From DASQUK01 sp046723645 (lineage in GTDB: Bacteria > Actinomycetota > Acidimicrobiia > Acidimicrobiales > VFJN01), in contig JBKOUY010000049.1 in NCBI GenBank assembly GCA_046723645.1, positions 1 to 24,374 of the forward strand: a stretch of 24,374 nucleotides of DNA, given 5' to 3'. A program made the translations under genes and the position numbers. This document shows, piece after piece, positions 1 through 10,546 of the stretch (the first letter of the stretch is position 1; every line of letters starts with the position of its first letter). The notes below the pieces were generated by a model, which saw nothing but the letters and a program-made list of their open reading frames with translations, was not told where the DNA came from and searched no databases.

Positions 1-1533
1 CTCGCTGCCGGGCAGCCCGTCGTCGGTCTCCGCGGTGGAGTAGCGCGAGATGAAGCCGTCGTGCCGGAGGCCGTCGCGCACGGCGTCTATTGTGCCGGTG
101 ACGCGGGGGTCGGATCCCGGAAGGAAGCCGACGAGGACGACCGCGAGCGCGGCGGCGTCGAGCTCCTTCGAGCCGTAGTACTGGGTGAACGTGCCCCGGT
201 CGGCGTCGTAGCCCTTTTCGCACACCTCATCGTGGATCTCCTGGCGAACCTGCCTCCACCGGTCGAGCGGCGCCTCCATCCCGAAGCGTTCGGCGAGCGC
301 GATGGCGCGGTCGAACACCACCCACGCCATCACCTTGGACTGGGTGTAGTGGCGGCGGGGGCCGCGCGCCTCCCAGATGCCATCGTCCGGCTCGCGCCAG
401 ATCCGCGCGACGTGCTCGACGAAGGCGCGGACGCGCGGCCAGTTCTTCGGGTCGAGCTGGCCGAGCCTCTCCGCCCCGATGGACGCGACGCCGATGACCT
501 CCCCGTAGACGTCGAGCTGGAACTGCCCGGAGGCGGCGTTCCCCACCCGCACCGGCCTCGAGCCCTCGTAGCCGGGCAGCCAATCGAGTTCGAACTCGTC
601 CAACCGGCGTTCGCCTCCGACGCCGTACATGATCTGCAGGTTCGCCGGGTCCCCGGTGCCGGCCCGATACGCGAAGTCGCGGAACGCCAGCGCCTCGTCG
701 GTGTAGCCGCCGAGCAGCAGCGCGTTGAGCGTCAGGACCGAGTCGCGCAGCCAGCAGTAGCGGTAGTCCCAGTTGCGGACGCCACCGAGATCCTCCGGCA
801 GCGAGGTGGTCGGCGCCGCCACAACCGCGCCGGTGGTCTCGTCGGTCATCGCCTTGAGGGCGATCAGCGACGTCAGGACGGCGTCGCGGTACTCGCCGTC
901 ATAGGTGCAGCGCTCCGACCACTCGCGCCAGTACGCTTCGGTCCGAGCCAGCGCCGAGTCCGCGTCCTCCACGGGCGGCGCCTCCTCATAGGACGGGTAC
1001 CAGCTGAGCACGAAGCGCTGGCGGGCGCCCTCGGCCGCGGTGAACTCCGCGGTCGTGGCGTCCCGGTCCACCTTCAGCTCGAGCGCCGTGCTGAGGTGGA
1101 AGGCGTCGGGCCCCGACTGGACGCGGACCCCGTCGACCATGCGATCGACCCACGGCACCACCGCCCCGTAGTCGGGTCGGAGGGCAAGCTGCATGCGCAT
1201 CGGCACCCGGCCCGTCAGCCCGTCCACAATGCGCATGACCTGGGGTGCCCGGCCGCCGCGGCGCGGCATGAAGTCCGTCACCCGGACCGTTCCGTCCGCG
1301 GTCTCGAAGTCGGTCTCCAGCACGAGCGTGCCGGGCCGGTAGCGGCGTGAGGTGCCGATGACGTCGCCGGCCGGTGCCAGGAACCAGCGTCCGTGGCTCT
1401 CGTCGCCCAGGAGCGCAGTGAAGCACGACGGCGAATCGAAGCGCGGCAGGCAGAGCCAGTCGATCGAGCCGTTCCGGCCGACCAGCGCCGCGGACTGCAG
1501 GTCGCCGATCAGCCCGTAGTCCTCGATTCTCAT
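1..1533 (-). CDS. GH15 glucoamylase/trehalase-like glycoside hydrolase (C-terminus cut by window edge)
   Basis: Glycoside hydrolase family 15 enzyme, an inverting hydrolase of alpha-glucosides such as trehalose or maltodextrin, probably cytoplasmic because no signal peptide is seen. The 511 codons visible are open to the first base of the window. About 600 residues is usual, so the last part, including the second catalytic Glu, is missing. The N-terminus MRIEDYGLIGDLQSAALVG and the SIDWLCLPRFDSPS segment (residues 23-36) are typical of the family. The (alpha/alpha)6 barrel carries NWDYRYCWLRDS at 254-265, and GIWE at 385-388 supplies the likely general-acid Glu388. The ATG at 1533 has no Shine-Dalgarno at normal distance. 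A GGAGG (1554-1558) instead precedes a five-codon frame (GTG ATG GTG TTG CCA TGA) that overlaps the start as ATGA. The gene lies 58 nt after the 50-aa membrane ORF. Trehalase versus glucoamylase specificity cannot be told. Confidence 0.93.
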   Translation of the reverse strand, partial: MRIEDYGLIGDLQSAALVGRNGSIDWLCLPRFDSPSCFTALLGDESHGRWFLAPAGDVIGTSRRYRPGTLVLETDFETADGTVRVTDFMPRRGGRAPQVMRIVDGLTGRVPMRMQLALRPDYGAVVPWVDRMVDGVRVQSGPDAFHLSTALELKVDRDATTAEFTAAEGARQRFVLSWYPSYEEAPPVEDADSALARTEAYWREWSERCTYDGEYRDAVLTSLIALKAMTDETTGAVVAAPTTSLPEDLGGVRNWDYRYCWLRDSVLTLNALLLGGYTDEALAFRDFAYRAGTGDPANLQIMYGVGGERRLDEFELDWLPGYEGSRPVRVGNAASGQFQLDVYGEVIGVASIGAERLGQLDPKNWPRVRAFVEHVARIWREPDDGIWEARGPRRHYTQSKVMAWVVFDRAIALAERFGMEAPLDRWRQVRQEIHDEVCEKGYDADRGTFTQYYGSKELDAAALAVVLVGFLPGSDPRVTGTIDAVRDGLRHDGFISRYSTAETDDGLPGSE

Positions 1534-1591
1534 GGCAACACCATCACTGTCGACCTCCGATGGGGGAGCAACGTTGTCGACCCTGCGGGTC

Positions 1592-1744
1592 TCAGGGCAA
1601 ATAGGCACCGATCGCCAGGACGAAGACCGTGAACACGGCCAGGATCGCCAAGAGCGGCCAGACGAACCGAAGGTACTTGCCGCATCGGTGGACCATGACC
1701 ATACGCGGCCTGCCGACCTCGGAGTGCACACCGAGCTCGCTCAT
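1592..1744 (-). CDS. small single-TM membrane protein, coupled to carbamate kinase
   Basis: A 50-residue protein of no recognised family. The first 28 residues are polar and basic (ending HRCGKYLRF). A hydrophobic stretch VWPLLAILAVFTVFVLAIGAYL (about 29-49) follows and runs to the C-terminus, so it is probably a tail-anchored inner-membrane peptide. Its ATG overlaps the arcC stop in an ATGA arrangement, the usual sign of translational coupling. The codons are GC-rich at third positions like its neighbours. The coupling suggests a role tied to carbamate kinase or to the membrane transport of its pathway, but that is inference. The alternative is a fortuitous ORF; the clean hydrophobic segment and the coupled start argue against that. 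Confidence 0.6.
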   Translation of the reverse strand: MSELGVHSEVGRPRMVMVHRCGKYLRFVWPLLAILAVFTVFVLAIGAYLP

Positions 1745-2685
1745 GACACGTCCTGCCTCGCCATCCCGGCACCCTCGGGCACGATAGACGTGCCGGCGTT
1801 GCCCTCCACGATCTCTTCGATGTGCTCGAGCGAGCCGATCGCGGCGCGATGTCCGGTCGACTCCACGAATCGCATGGCGGCGTCGACCTTCGGCGCCATG
1901 GACCCGGCCGCAAACGCCTGGCTGCGCAGCTCACCCGGGGTCACGCGCTCGAGGCGCCGCTGGTCCGGTGTTCCCCAACCGGCGTAGACGCCGTCGACGT
2001 CCGTGGCCATCACGAACAGGTCGGCATCGAGGTCTCGGGCCAGGAGCGCGCTCGCCAGGTCCTTGTCGATGACCGCCTCGACACCGCCGAGAATCCGGTG
2101 CTGGCCGGGTACCCATGCGGTCGGGATCCCACCGCCGCCGGCGCAGATGACGAGGACTCCCCGCTCGAGGAGCCATCGGATGGGCCGGAGCTCGAAGATG
2201 CGCTTGGGTTCCGGCGATGGGACGACCCGGCGCAGGTGCTCACCGTCGCGCTTGAAGGTCCATCCCCTGTCGGCGGTCAGCGCCGCTGCCTCGTCGTCGG
2301 AACAGACTGGGCCCACGAACTTGCTCGGGTCGCCGAATGCGGGATCGTTCGCGTCGACCTCGATCATCGTGAGGAGGGTGGCGAAGGGAACCTCGGGTGG
2401 GAGCAGGTTGCCGAGCTCCTGCTCGATCAGGTAACCGATCATCCCTTCCGTCTGCGCGCCGAGGACGTCCAGCGGGTAGGCCTCGACCTCCTTGTAGGCC
2501 GCTGCCTGGAGCGCGAGGAGGCCAACCTGTGGGCCGTTGCCGTGGGAGAGCACGAGCTGGTGGCGTTGCGCCACCGGTGCCAGCGACTTCGCCGCGGCCC
2601 GCACGTTGGATCGCTGCATCTCCGCGGTCATGCGTTCGCCCCGCTTGAGGAGGGCGTTGCCGCCGAGGGCCACGACGATGCGCAC
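1741..2685 (-). CDS. arcC: carbamate kinase
   Basis: Cytoplasmic carbamate kinase of 314 residues, the normal family length. It converts carbamoyl phosphate and ADP to carbamate and ATP, the ATP-yielding last step of the arginine deiminase pathway. Amino-acid-kinase fold motifs are all present: ALGGNAL (6-12), SHGNGPQVG (47-55), CAGGGGIP (181-188), DKDLASALLA (207-216), TDVDGVY (228-234) and GSMAPKV (261-267). The GTG at 2685 is chosen because homology begins at VRIVVALGG; the frame stays open far upstream but that part has no family similarity. No Shine-Dalgarno precedes it. A 33-codon ORF ends 5 nt upstream, so reinitiation is likely. Arginine deiminase and ornithine carbamoyltransferase are not in the window, so the source of carbamoyl phosphate is unknown here. 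Confidence 0.95.
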   Translation of the reverse strand: MRIVVALGGNALLKRGERMTAEMQRSNVRAAAKSLAPVAQRHQLVLSHGNGPQVGLLALQAAAYKEVEAYPLDVLGAQTEGMIGYLIEQELGNLLPPEVPFATLLTMIEVDANDPAFGDPSKFVGPVCSDDEAAALTADRGWTFKRDGEHLRRVVPSPEPKRIFELRPIRWLLERGVLVICAGGGGIPTAWVPGQHRILGGVEAVIDKDLASALLARDLDADLFVMATDVDGVYAGWGTPDQRRLERVTPGELRSQAFAAGSMAPKVDAAMRFVESTGHRAAIGSLEHIEEIVEGNAGTSIVPEGAGMARQDVS

Positions 2686-2690
2686 GGCGC

Positions 2691-2792
2691 TCAGCCCACG
2701 AGCGCCGGGAACGCGGGGGCCAGGTCGTCGTAGGGGATGCCGCTCGCCTCGTGCATGGACATCCGTGCTAGCACGCGTGCCCGATCGGCCAC
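2691..2792 (-). CDS. 33-residue ORF upstream of carbamate kinase
   Basis: A short GTG-started ORF preceded by AAGGA at about 4-5 nt, a credible ribosome binding site. It ends 5 nt before the arcC GTG, which lacks its own site. The peptide contains RARVLARMSMHEASGIPYDD and ends FPALVG; no family is recognised. In-frame sequence upstream (PSGSRLGHKEA) also reads like protein back to a TGA, so the ORF could be the preserved tail of a longer gene whose start has been lost. Either way its position suggests that it feeds ribosomes into arcC. Confidence 0.4.
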   Translation of the reverse strand: MADRARVLARMSMHEASGIPYDDLAPAFPALVG

Positions 2793-2881
2793 GGCTTCCT
2801 TGTGGCCGAGCCGCGAGCCCGACGGTCGCCGTCACATGGACCCGGTGACCCGCACCACCCGCGACAGGGTGGTCCTCGACG

Positions 2882-2895
2882 ACCCCTTGTGGGGT
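2882..2895. promoter_or_regulatory. short palindrome in the arcC/DUF6325 divergent region
   Basis: ACCCC-TTGT-GGGGT is a perfect 5-bp inverted repeat. It lies between the leftward arcC group (first start 2792) and the preferred rightward DUF6325 start (2941), where a shared operator would sit. If the DUF6325 protein starts at the in-frame ATG at 2836 instead, the palindrome is inside coding sequence and probably meaningless. Confidence 0.25.
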
Positions 2896-2940
2896 GATGA
2901 TCGCCCCACGAGCGCGATCGGGGAGGAGTCTGGCGAGCCG

Positions 2941-3414
2941 GTGACTGACGCAAGGGAGCCTCCGGACCCGACCGACGAGGTCGCGACCGACCTCGTCCAG
3001 TACGTGGTTATCGTGGTGCCGGACCAGGCCGCCCTGGCCACCGTCGCACCGGCGCTCGCCGAGCTCGTGGAGACGGGCAAGATCCGCATCCTCGACTTGG
3101 TCGTTCTGGAGAGGGACCGCGAGGGCGCCGTGACCGTACTCGAGTTCGAGGCCGTCGAGAGCATCGCCGACCTGCGGGACGTGGAGGGCGAGCTTGGGGC
3201 GATGCTCAGCGACAACGACATCGCCCTGGCGTCCCACGCTTTGCGGCCGGGGACGACGGGTATCGTCCTCGTCACCGAGGATCGGTGGGCTGCGCCACTC
3301 TCGGCGGCGGCACGGCGGGCCGGAGGCCTGATCGTCGCCGGCGAGCGCATCCCGCCGTCGAGAGTGGAAGAGGTGCTCGCGCAGCCGGCCGAGGACGAGC
3401 AGGGAGGCGCTTGA
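2941..3414 (+). CDS. DUF6325 family protein
   Basis: A 157-residue acidic cytoplasmic protein matching the DUF6325 pattern of actinobacteria. An N-terminal strand DLVQYVVIVVPD (18-29) is followed by a helix APALAELVETGKIRILDLVVL (37-57), the long acidic helix of about 70-93 ending in LSDNDIALASHAL, and a core strand TGIVLVTEDRWAAPL (106-120). It ends with an A-x-x-AGG strand and ERIP (135-138). The function of the family is unknown. The GTG at 2941 is chosen because it sits just before the conserved part and has GGAGGAG 12 nt upstream. An in-frame ATG at 2836 would add 35 low-complexity residues. The stop is followed 2 nt later by the SHOCT gene, forming a two-gene operon divergent from arcC. 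Confidence 0.75.
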   Translation: MTDAREPPDPTDEVATDLVQYVVIVVPDQAALATVAPALAELVETGKIRILDLVVLERDREGAVTVLEFEAVESIADLRDVEGELGAMLSDNDIALASHALRPGTTGIVLVTEDRWAAPLSAAARRAGGLIVAGERIPPSRVEEVLAQPAEDEQGGA

Positions 3415-3416
3415 GC

Positions 3417-3626
3417 ATGCGACGCCGCCGGACGCACCGCCGTCACGAGGGCGACCTTCTGGCCCGGCCGCCCGTCGGGAGCCGCGAGCTCGAGGGTGGC
3501 GTGGCGGCGCTCATCGTCGATCCGATCGAGCAGGTCGAGGAGCTGGCGGACCTCCGCCGTCGGGGGTTGCTCACCAGCGAGGAGTTCGAGCGCCAGAAGA
3601 CCAGGGTGTGGGACGCGGGCTACTGA
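3417..3626 (+). CDS. SHOCT-domain small protein
   Basis: A 69-residue protein with a very basic N-terminus (MRRRRTHRRHEGD) and a C-terminal SHOCT motif, EQVEELADLRRRGLLTSEEFERQK at about 38-61. SHOCT is a short helical module thought to mediate oligomerisation or protein contacts. The start has GGAGG (3403-3407) about 9 nt upstream and lies 2 nt after the DUF6325 stop, so the two are co-translated. The gene ends 4 nt before the stop of the convergent LuxR regulator, with no terminator between them. Confidence 0.75.
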   Translation: MRRRRTHRRHEGDLLARPPVGSRELEGGVAALIVDPIEQVEELADLRRRGLLTSEEFERQKTRVWDAGY

Positions 3627-3630
3627 GCGC

Positions 3631-6258
3631 TCAGCTGCGGGGCGGCCCGCCGAGCGACATGCGCCGCGCCACGTCGGCGGCCTCGGCCCGTGAGTTGACG
3701 CCCAGCTTCCGGTAGATCGCCTTGAGGTGGAACTTCAGCGTGTTGATCGAGACGTAGAGCTCGTCGGCGATCTCGCGAACGGTCAGCCGGCTCGCGAGGA
3801 AGCGCAGGACGTCGCGTTCTCGCTCGGTCAAGGGTTCGACGAGATCGGGCCAGGCCCCCGGCGACCGGCTGGTGCCTTCCGCCGTCGCCCGCCGCAGACG
3901 GTCCAACCACTGGGGCGGCACCCGCCACGCTGAACGCTCGATGATCTCGACCATGTCGGCACCCTCGGAGGCCACGGTCTGCAGGAGGCCGTTGGCCGTG
4001 GCCAGCTCGGCGGCGGTGATGACGTGCTTCATGCACCCGTCGCGGTCCGCCACGGCGCGGGCGCGCACCAGCTCGAGCACGACGTCGTGGCGTGCGCAGC
4101 GGGGACGTGCCTCGTCCAGTGCTGCGAGCGCGTCGGTCGGGTTCCCAACGGCCAGCTGAACTCGAGCGGCGCCGATCCCGCGCCAGAAGGGATCCGCGAT
4201 CTGGTCGGACCAGCGTCGGGCGTCGTCGAGCTCGCCGGCCAGCAGCGCCAGTTGCAGCCCGACCCGGGCCAGCCAGTCACGTCCCCCTTGTCCAAAGGAC
4301 TCGGCCTCGATCAACGCCTCGGCCCGGCCGAACACGGCCCGGGCGGCCTCGACGTCTGCCTCGTCGAGGCGCAACTGCGCGAGCTCCAAGGTTGCCAGGA
4401 TCCGGCAGTAGAGCAGCGTCCCCGCCGGCGCGTCGGCGAGGGCAGCGAGCAGGGGGAGGGCACGCTCGCGATCGCCGAGCTCGCGGTGCGCCACGGCCTC
4501 GGCGAGCAGCAGCTCGGTCCTGAGTATCGACAGGTTGGTGATCTCCGCGGCATGGCGCACGCCGGCGGCGACGCGCAGCGCGTCGGCCGGCCGGCCGGCG
4601 AGCGCCTCGCCCAGCGCCCGGGTGCCCTCGAACGACAGCCGGCGCTCAGGATCGCGGCTCAGCGCCAGGTCGGCCTCGCGCACGTCGTCGCCGGTGTCGT
4701 TCCAGCACTCCAACAGCGCCCAGGCGCGCCCGACCATGTTCCAGCCGAACCGACCCAACGGGTCGCTCCACCACCCCTCGCCCAGGGTGCGCATCGCCCG
4801 CTCGGCCAGCTCCTTGCCCTCGAGCCAGTTTCCGCTGAGGGTCGCCGCTATCGACCGGAGCATCGTCAAGCGTGCCTGGAGGGTCTCGTCCGGCGGCGAT
4901 CGGTCGGACCACCACGTCGCCTGCTCGACGAGCTCGAGGAAGCGGCGTCGATCGACGAACAGGTGGCACCAGGCGAACTCGAGCATGGCCTCGATTCCGG
5001 AGCCGGCGAGCCCGGGCGGCAGCGCCGCGATCGTGCGGTTGATCGTGGTCTCGCGTCCGTTGTCGTAGAGCTCGGCGTGCTTCATCGCGAGCAGCCGCAG
5101 CGCATCCCGCCCTCGCCCGGCCAGGAGCCAGTGCTCCAGTGCCGCCGGCACCTCCCCGGCGTCCTCGAACCAGCGCGCAGCTCGTGCGTGCTGCTCGACG
5201 AGCCGGACGGGTGACCGCCTCCCGAGCTCGGCGAGCAGCGCGGAGCGGACGAGGGAGTGCACGGAGAACCACCCCTCAGTGCCGAGGCGGGTGACGAAGA
5301 GGCCGCGCGCCTCGGCGCGGGCGAGGAGGTCGCCGGCATCGTCGCGGCCGGTGAGCGCCCGGGCCAGGCTCGGGTCGATCACGTCGGCCACTGCGACGGC
5401 ACGCAGCGCGTCGACAAGCTCGTTGTCCTCGGCGGCGAGGACCTCGCGCCACACGTAGTCGTCGACCAGGAGATCACCCCGGACCGCCGCGTTGTCCAGC
5501 GGCTGATGGGCCTGGTTGGAACGCGCCGCGAGCGCAGCCAGCTGGAGGCTCGCGGCCCATCCCGCGGCATGGGTTGCTGCGGCGTCGAGCTCGCCCTCCG
5601 GCAGCGCAGGGACCAGCCGGGACAGCATGTCGCGCGCTTCCTCGTGCGAGAACCTCAGCTCTGCGAACCGAACCTCCCCGAGCTGACCTCGGGCCTGAAG
5701 GCGGTCGACCGGGAGCGCGAGCTCGCGGCGCGACAGCAGGACCACATGGAGCCACGTCGGTAGATGCTGGAGGAACAGCGCCAGCGAATCGAGCGCATCG
5801 TGGTCGTCGACGAGGTGCAGGTCGTCCACGACGAGCACGCCCGGTGTGGCGGCGCCGGAGTCGAAGTCCTCCAGGAGCTGGTGGACCACGGCGGAGAGCG
5901 GGCCGGAACGACGGAGCACGGTCAGCGCTCCCTCACCGCGCCCGGGTCGCAGCACCTCGAGCGCAGCGACCATGCCGGACCAGAGCTCGCGGCCATCGCG
6001 GTCGGTCTCGTCCAGGGTCAGCCACGATGTGGGCACGTCCGACTCGGCGGTCCAGCTCGACACCAGCACGGTCTTGCCGACCCCCGCCGGCGCCACGACG
6101 AGCGTAAGCGGGGCCGCGACCGCCTCGTCCAGCAGCCGCAGCAGCCGCGTGCGACGCACGTGATGCTTCGGCACCAGCGGCGGGCGAAGCTTCGCGCGCA
6201 GTAACGGAGACGTGAGTCGGTGGAGCTGACTACCCGACCTGCGAGCATCCGTTGACAC
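3631..6258 (-). CDS. LuxR-family (MalT/LAL-type) STAND transcriptional regulator
   Basis: An 875-residue ATP-dependent regulator of the MalT/LAL architecture. A P-loop NTPase comes first, with Walker A APAGVGKT (56-63), Walker B VLVVDDLHLVD (141-151) and a sensor-like LLSRRELALPVDRL. A long alpha-helical repeat region of TPR-like type fills the middle. A C-terminal LuxR helix-turn-helix begins LTERERDVLRFLASRLTVRE, about 66 residues from the end. Family knowledge: such STAND proteins are switched on by an inducer and activate nearby promoters; the inducer here is unknown. The GTG at 6258 is chosen over an in-frame ATG at 6345 because GGAGG sits about 5 nt upstream and homology starts soon after. 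It is divergent from the cupin at 6393 with 134 nt between, so that gene is a candidate target. Confidence 0.92.
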   Translation of the reverse strand: MSTDARRSGSQLHRLTSPLLRAKLRPPLVPKHHVRRTRLLRLLDEAVAAPLTLVVAPAGVGKTVLVSSWTAESDVPTSWLTLDETDRDGRELWSGMVAALEVLRPGRGEGALTVLRRSGPLSAVVHQLLEDFDSGAATPGVLVVDDLHLVDDHDALDSLALFLQHLPTWLHVVLLSRRELALPVDRLQARGQLGEVRFAELRFSHEEARDMLSRLVPALPEGELDAAATHAAGWAASLQLAALAARSNQAHQPLDNAAVRGDLLVDDYVWREVLAAEDNELVDALRAVAVADVIDPSLARALTGRDDAGDLLARAEARGLFVTRLGTEGWFSVHSLVRSALLAELGRRSPVRLVEQHARAARWFEDAGEVPAALEHWLLAGRGRDALRLLAMKHAELYDNGRETTINRTIAALPPGLAGSGIEAMLEFAWCHLFVDRRRFLELVEQATWWSDRSPPDETLQARLTMLRSIAATLSGNWLEGKELAERAMRTLGEGWWSDPLGRFGWNMVGRAWALLECWNDTGDDVREADLALSRDPERRLSFEGTRALGEALAGRPADALRVAAGVRHAAEITNLSILRTELLLAEAVAHRELGDRERALPLLAALADAPAGTLLYCRILATLELAQLRLDEADVEAARAVFGRAEALIEAESFGQGGRDWLARVGLQLALLAGELDDARRWSDQIADPFWRGIGAARVQLAVGNPTDALAALDEARPRCARHDVVLELVRARAVADRDGCMKHVITAAELATANGLLQTVASEGADMVEIIERSAWRVPPQWLDRLRRATAEGTSRSPGAWPDLVEPLTERERDVLRFLASRLTVREIADELYVSINTLKFHLKAIYRKLGVNSRAEAADVARRMSLGGPPRS

Positions 6259-6392
6259 GTCGCCTCCTCCCGCGCTGCGTGAGTGTACGTGTCGGGTCCG
6301 TGACAGGAAGGCCCGCGACCGCGCGACCTCGACCGCATGTGGCATCGAGCCTGTCGGCGCGTGTGAAACTCCAGCCGAGCAGAGGAGGTGTG

Positions 6393-6776
6393 ATGGAACT
6401 CGAACCGAGAAGGCCGACGGTCAAGGGACCTCCGGAATGGTTCACCGGCGACGTGTACATCGACGCCGTCGCGCGCGGCCACGGCGCGTCGCCACTCAAC
6501 GTCGGCCTGGTGCACTTCACTCCGGGCGCACGCACGGCCTGGCACTCGCACGCGCTCGGCCAGACGCTCTACGTCACCGAAGGGCAAGGCCGCGTCCAGA
6601 CCCGCGGTGAACCCGTCGTCACCATCCGGCCCGGCGACGTCGTGTTCACACCTGGCGACGAATGGCACTGGCACGGCGCCGCTGCGGACCACTTCATGAC
6701 CCACCTCGCGGTGAGCGAAGGCGACGTCGACTGGGGCGACCAGGTCACCGACGCCGAATACGACGCCACCGGGTAG
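6393..6776 (+). CDS. small cupin-domain protein (hydroxynitrile-lyase-like/carboxymuconolactone-associated type)
   Basis: A 127-residue single-domain cupin. The N-terminal VKGPPEWFTGDVYID (10-24), the first cupin motif ARTAWHSHALGQTLYVTEGQG (46-66) and the second RPGDVVFTPGDEWHWHG (79-95) match the small manganese cupins that include bacterial cupin hydroxynitrile lyases. Likely metal ligands are His51, His53, Gln57 and His92. His94 and His104 are additional pocket histidines. Substrate is unknown, since most members are annotated only as cupins near redox or quinone genes. AGAGGAGG lies immediately upstream of the ATG. It is divergent from the LuxR/LAL regulator and followed by a hairpin at 6806-6823, so it is probably a single-gene transcript. 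Confidence 0.88.
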   Translation: MELEPRRPTVKGPPEWFTGDVYIDAVARGHGASPLNVGLVHFTPGARTAWHSHALGQTLYVTEGQGRVQTRGEPVVTIRPGDVVFTPGDEWHWHGAAADHFMTHLAVSEGDVDWGDQVTDAEYDATG

Positions 6777-6805
6777 GCCTGGCCGGTCCACCCGCTCCAT
6801 CCGCT

Positions 6806-6823
6806 CCACCCGCGCACGGGTGG
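6806..6823 (+). terminator. hairpin after the cupin gene
   Basis: CCACCCG-cgca-CGGGTGG, a perfect 7-bp stem with a 4-nt loop, begins 30 nt after the cupin stop. A C-rich run follows instead of a U-tract, as is common for terminators in high-GC organisms. Confidence 0.5.
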
Positions 6824-6922
6824 CGCCCCCCCACCCGGGAGAGCGCGACCGTCGTGGTGACTTGGTCGTCTGTCGCGTTTGTGCATGCCAGGCCCTGACC
6901 AGGCCGAACGTAGGGAGGACGA

Positions 6923-7018
6923 GTGGGCGACTACTACCGGGAGACTGCCGTCCTGGTCATCTACGCCCTCGCCGCCTACGGCGGCCCCCGCCAACCGAGG
7001 ACGCCAGCGAGTGCCTGA
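6923..7018 (+). CDS. 31-residue leader ORF of the CYTH/PPK2 operon
   Basis: A GTG ORF with an excellent ribosome binding site (GGGAGG ending 4 nt before the start). It encodes MGDYYRETAVLVIYALAAYG followed by a Pro/Arg/Ala tail. The middle is hydrophobic (about 8-20). The stop (7016-7018) lies inside the start of the CYTH gene, an 8-nt overlap, whose own GTG has only a distant GAGG. It could be a real small membrane peptide, a leader peptide controlling the operon by coupling, or the true N-terminus of a gene changed by a frameshift. No family is recognised. Confidence 0.4.
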   Translation: MGDYYRETAVLVIYALAAYGGPRQPRTPASA

Positions 7019-7783
7019 AACGGGGTCGCCGACCCTCTCCACAGAGCAGGTCGCCCAGCTTCTCAGGCTGCTCCGCAGCGTCGACGCCGTCGAGCTCAAG
7101 CTGAGCGTGGCCGATGCCGACCGCCGCTCGACGGTGGCGGCCCTGGGGATGGACCCCCTCGACGCCCAGATCCGCCAGGTCGTGTTCCTCGACACCCCCG
7201 ACCTGACGCTCGACCAGCACGGCGTTGTGGTGAGGGTGCGGCGGATTCAGCGCAAACCCGGTGATTCGATCGTGAAACTCCGGCCGCTCGTGCCGGACGA
7301 ACTCCCGCCGGCGTTGCGAAAATCGCGTGACGTCAGCGTCGAGGTGGACGCGATGCCGGGGGGCTTCGTGTGCTCCGGTTCGATGAAGGCGCAGCGCGAG
7401 GACGCCCGGATCAAGGACGCCCTCGCCGGTCGCGAGCCGGTGCGCAGGCTCTTCACCAAGCAGCAGCGCGCCTTCCTCTCCGATCACGTCCCCGACGGCG
7501 TCCAACTCGACGACCTGTCGGTGCTGGGGCCCATCAACGTGCTCAAGCTCAAGTTCTCGCCGGAGGGCTTTGGGCGCCGGCTCGTGGCCGAGCAGTGGAC
7601 CTACCCCGACGGGTCCCGGATCCTGGAGCTCTCCACCAAGTGTGAGCCGACGGAGGCGTTCGAGGTCGCCGCGGAGGCGCGGGCATTCCTTGCCGGCCGC
7701 GGCATCGACCTGTCCGCGGAGCAGCAGACCAAGACGCGGAAGGCGCTCGAGTTCTTCGCCAGCGAGCTCGGAGAAGGCGACTG

Positions 7784-7784
<1 letters not shown>
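7011..7784 (+). CDS. CYTH-domain (triphosphate tunnel) protein
   Basis: A 257-residue protein of the CYTH/triphosphate tunnel metalloenzyme superfamily, whose members bind triphosphates or polyphosphate in a beta-barrel (adenylate cyclase IV, thiamine triphosphatase, tripolyphosphatase). Visible elements are AVELKLSV (26-33, a degenerate version of the ExExK strand), FLDTPDLTLDQHGVVVRVRR (59-78), SIVKLRP (86-92), VLKLKFSPEGFGRRLVAEQW (177-196) and SRILELSTK (202-210), i.e. alternating basic and acidic tunnel residues. No CHAD domain follows. The GTG at 7011 is used because the frame upstream is not protein-like. The stop overlaps the ATPase ATG (TGATG). The PPK2 gene in the same operon makes polyphosphate or an NTP a plausible ligand. 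Confidence 0.75.

Positions 7785-10546
<2,762 letters not shown>

Noticed and set aside
61..1350. Long plus-strand ORF opposite GH15
   Set aside because: Antisense shadow of a clear GH15 protein; Arg/Val/Pro-rich with no domain.
2686..3237. Upstream extension of carbamate kinase in the same frame
   Set aside because: The extension is antisense to DUF6325 and has no family similarity; kinase homology starts at 2685.
4024..5214. Plus-strand ORF of 396 codons opposite the LuxR regulator
   Set aside because: Shadow of the regulator's helical region; low-complexity composition.
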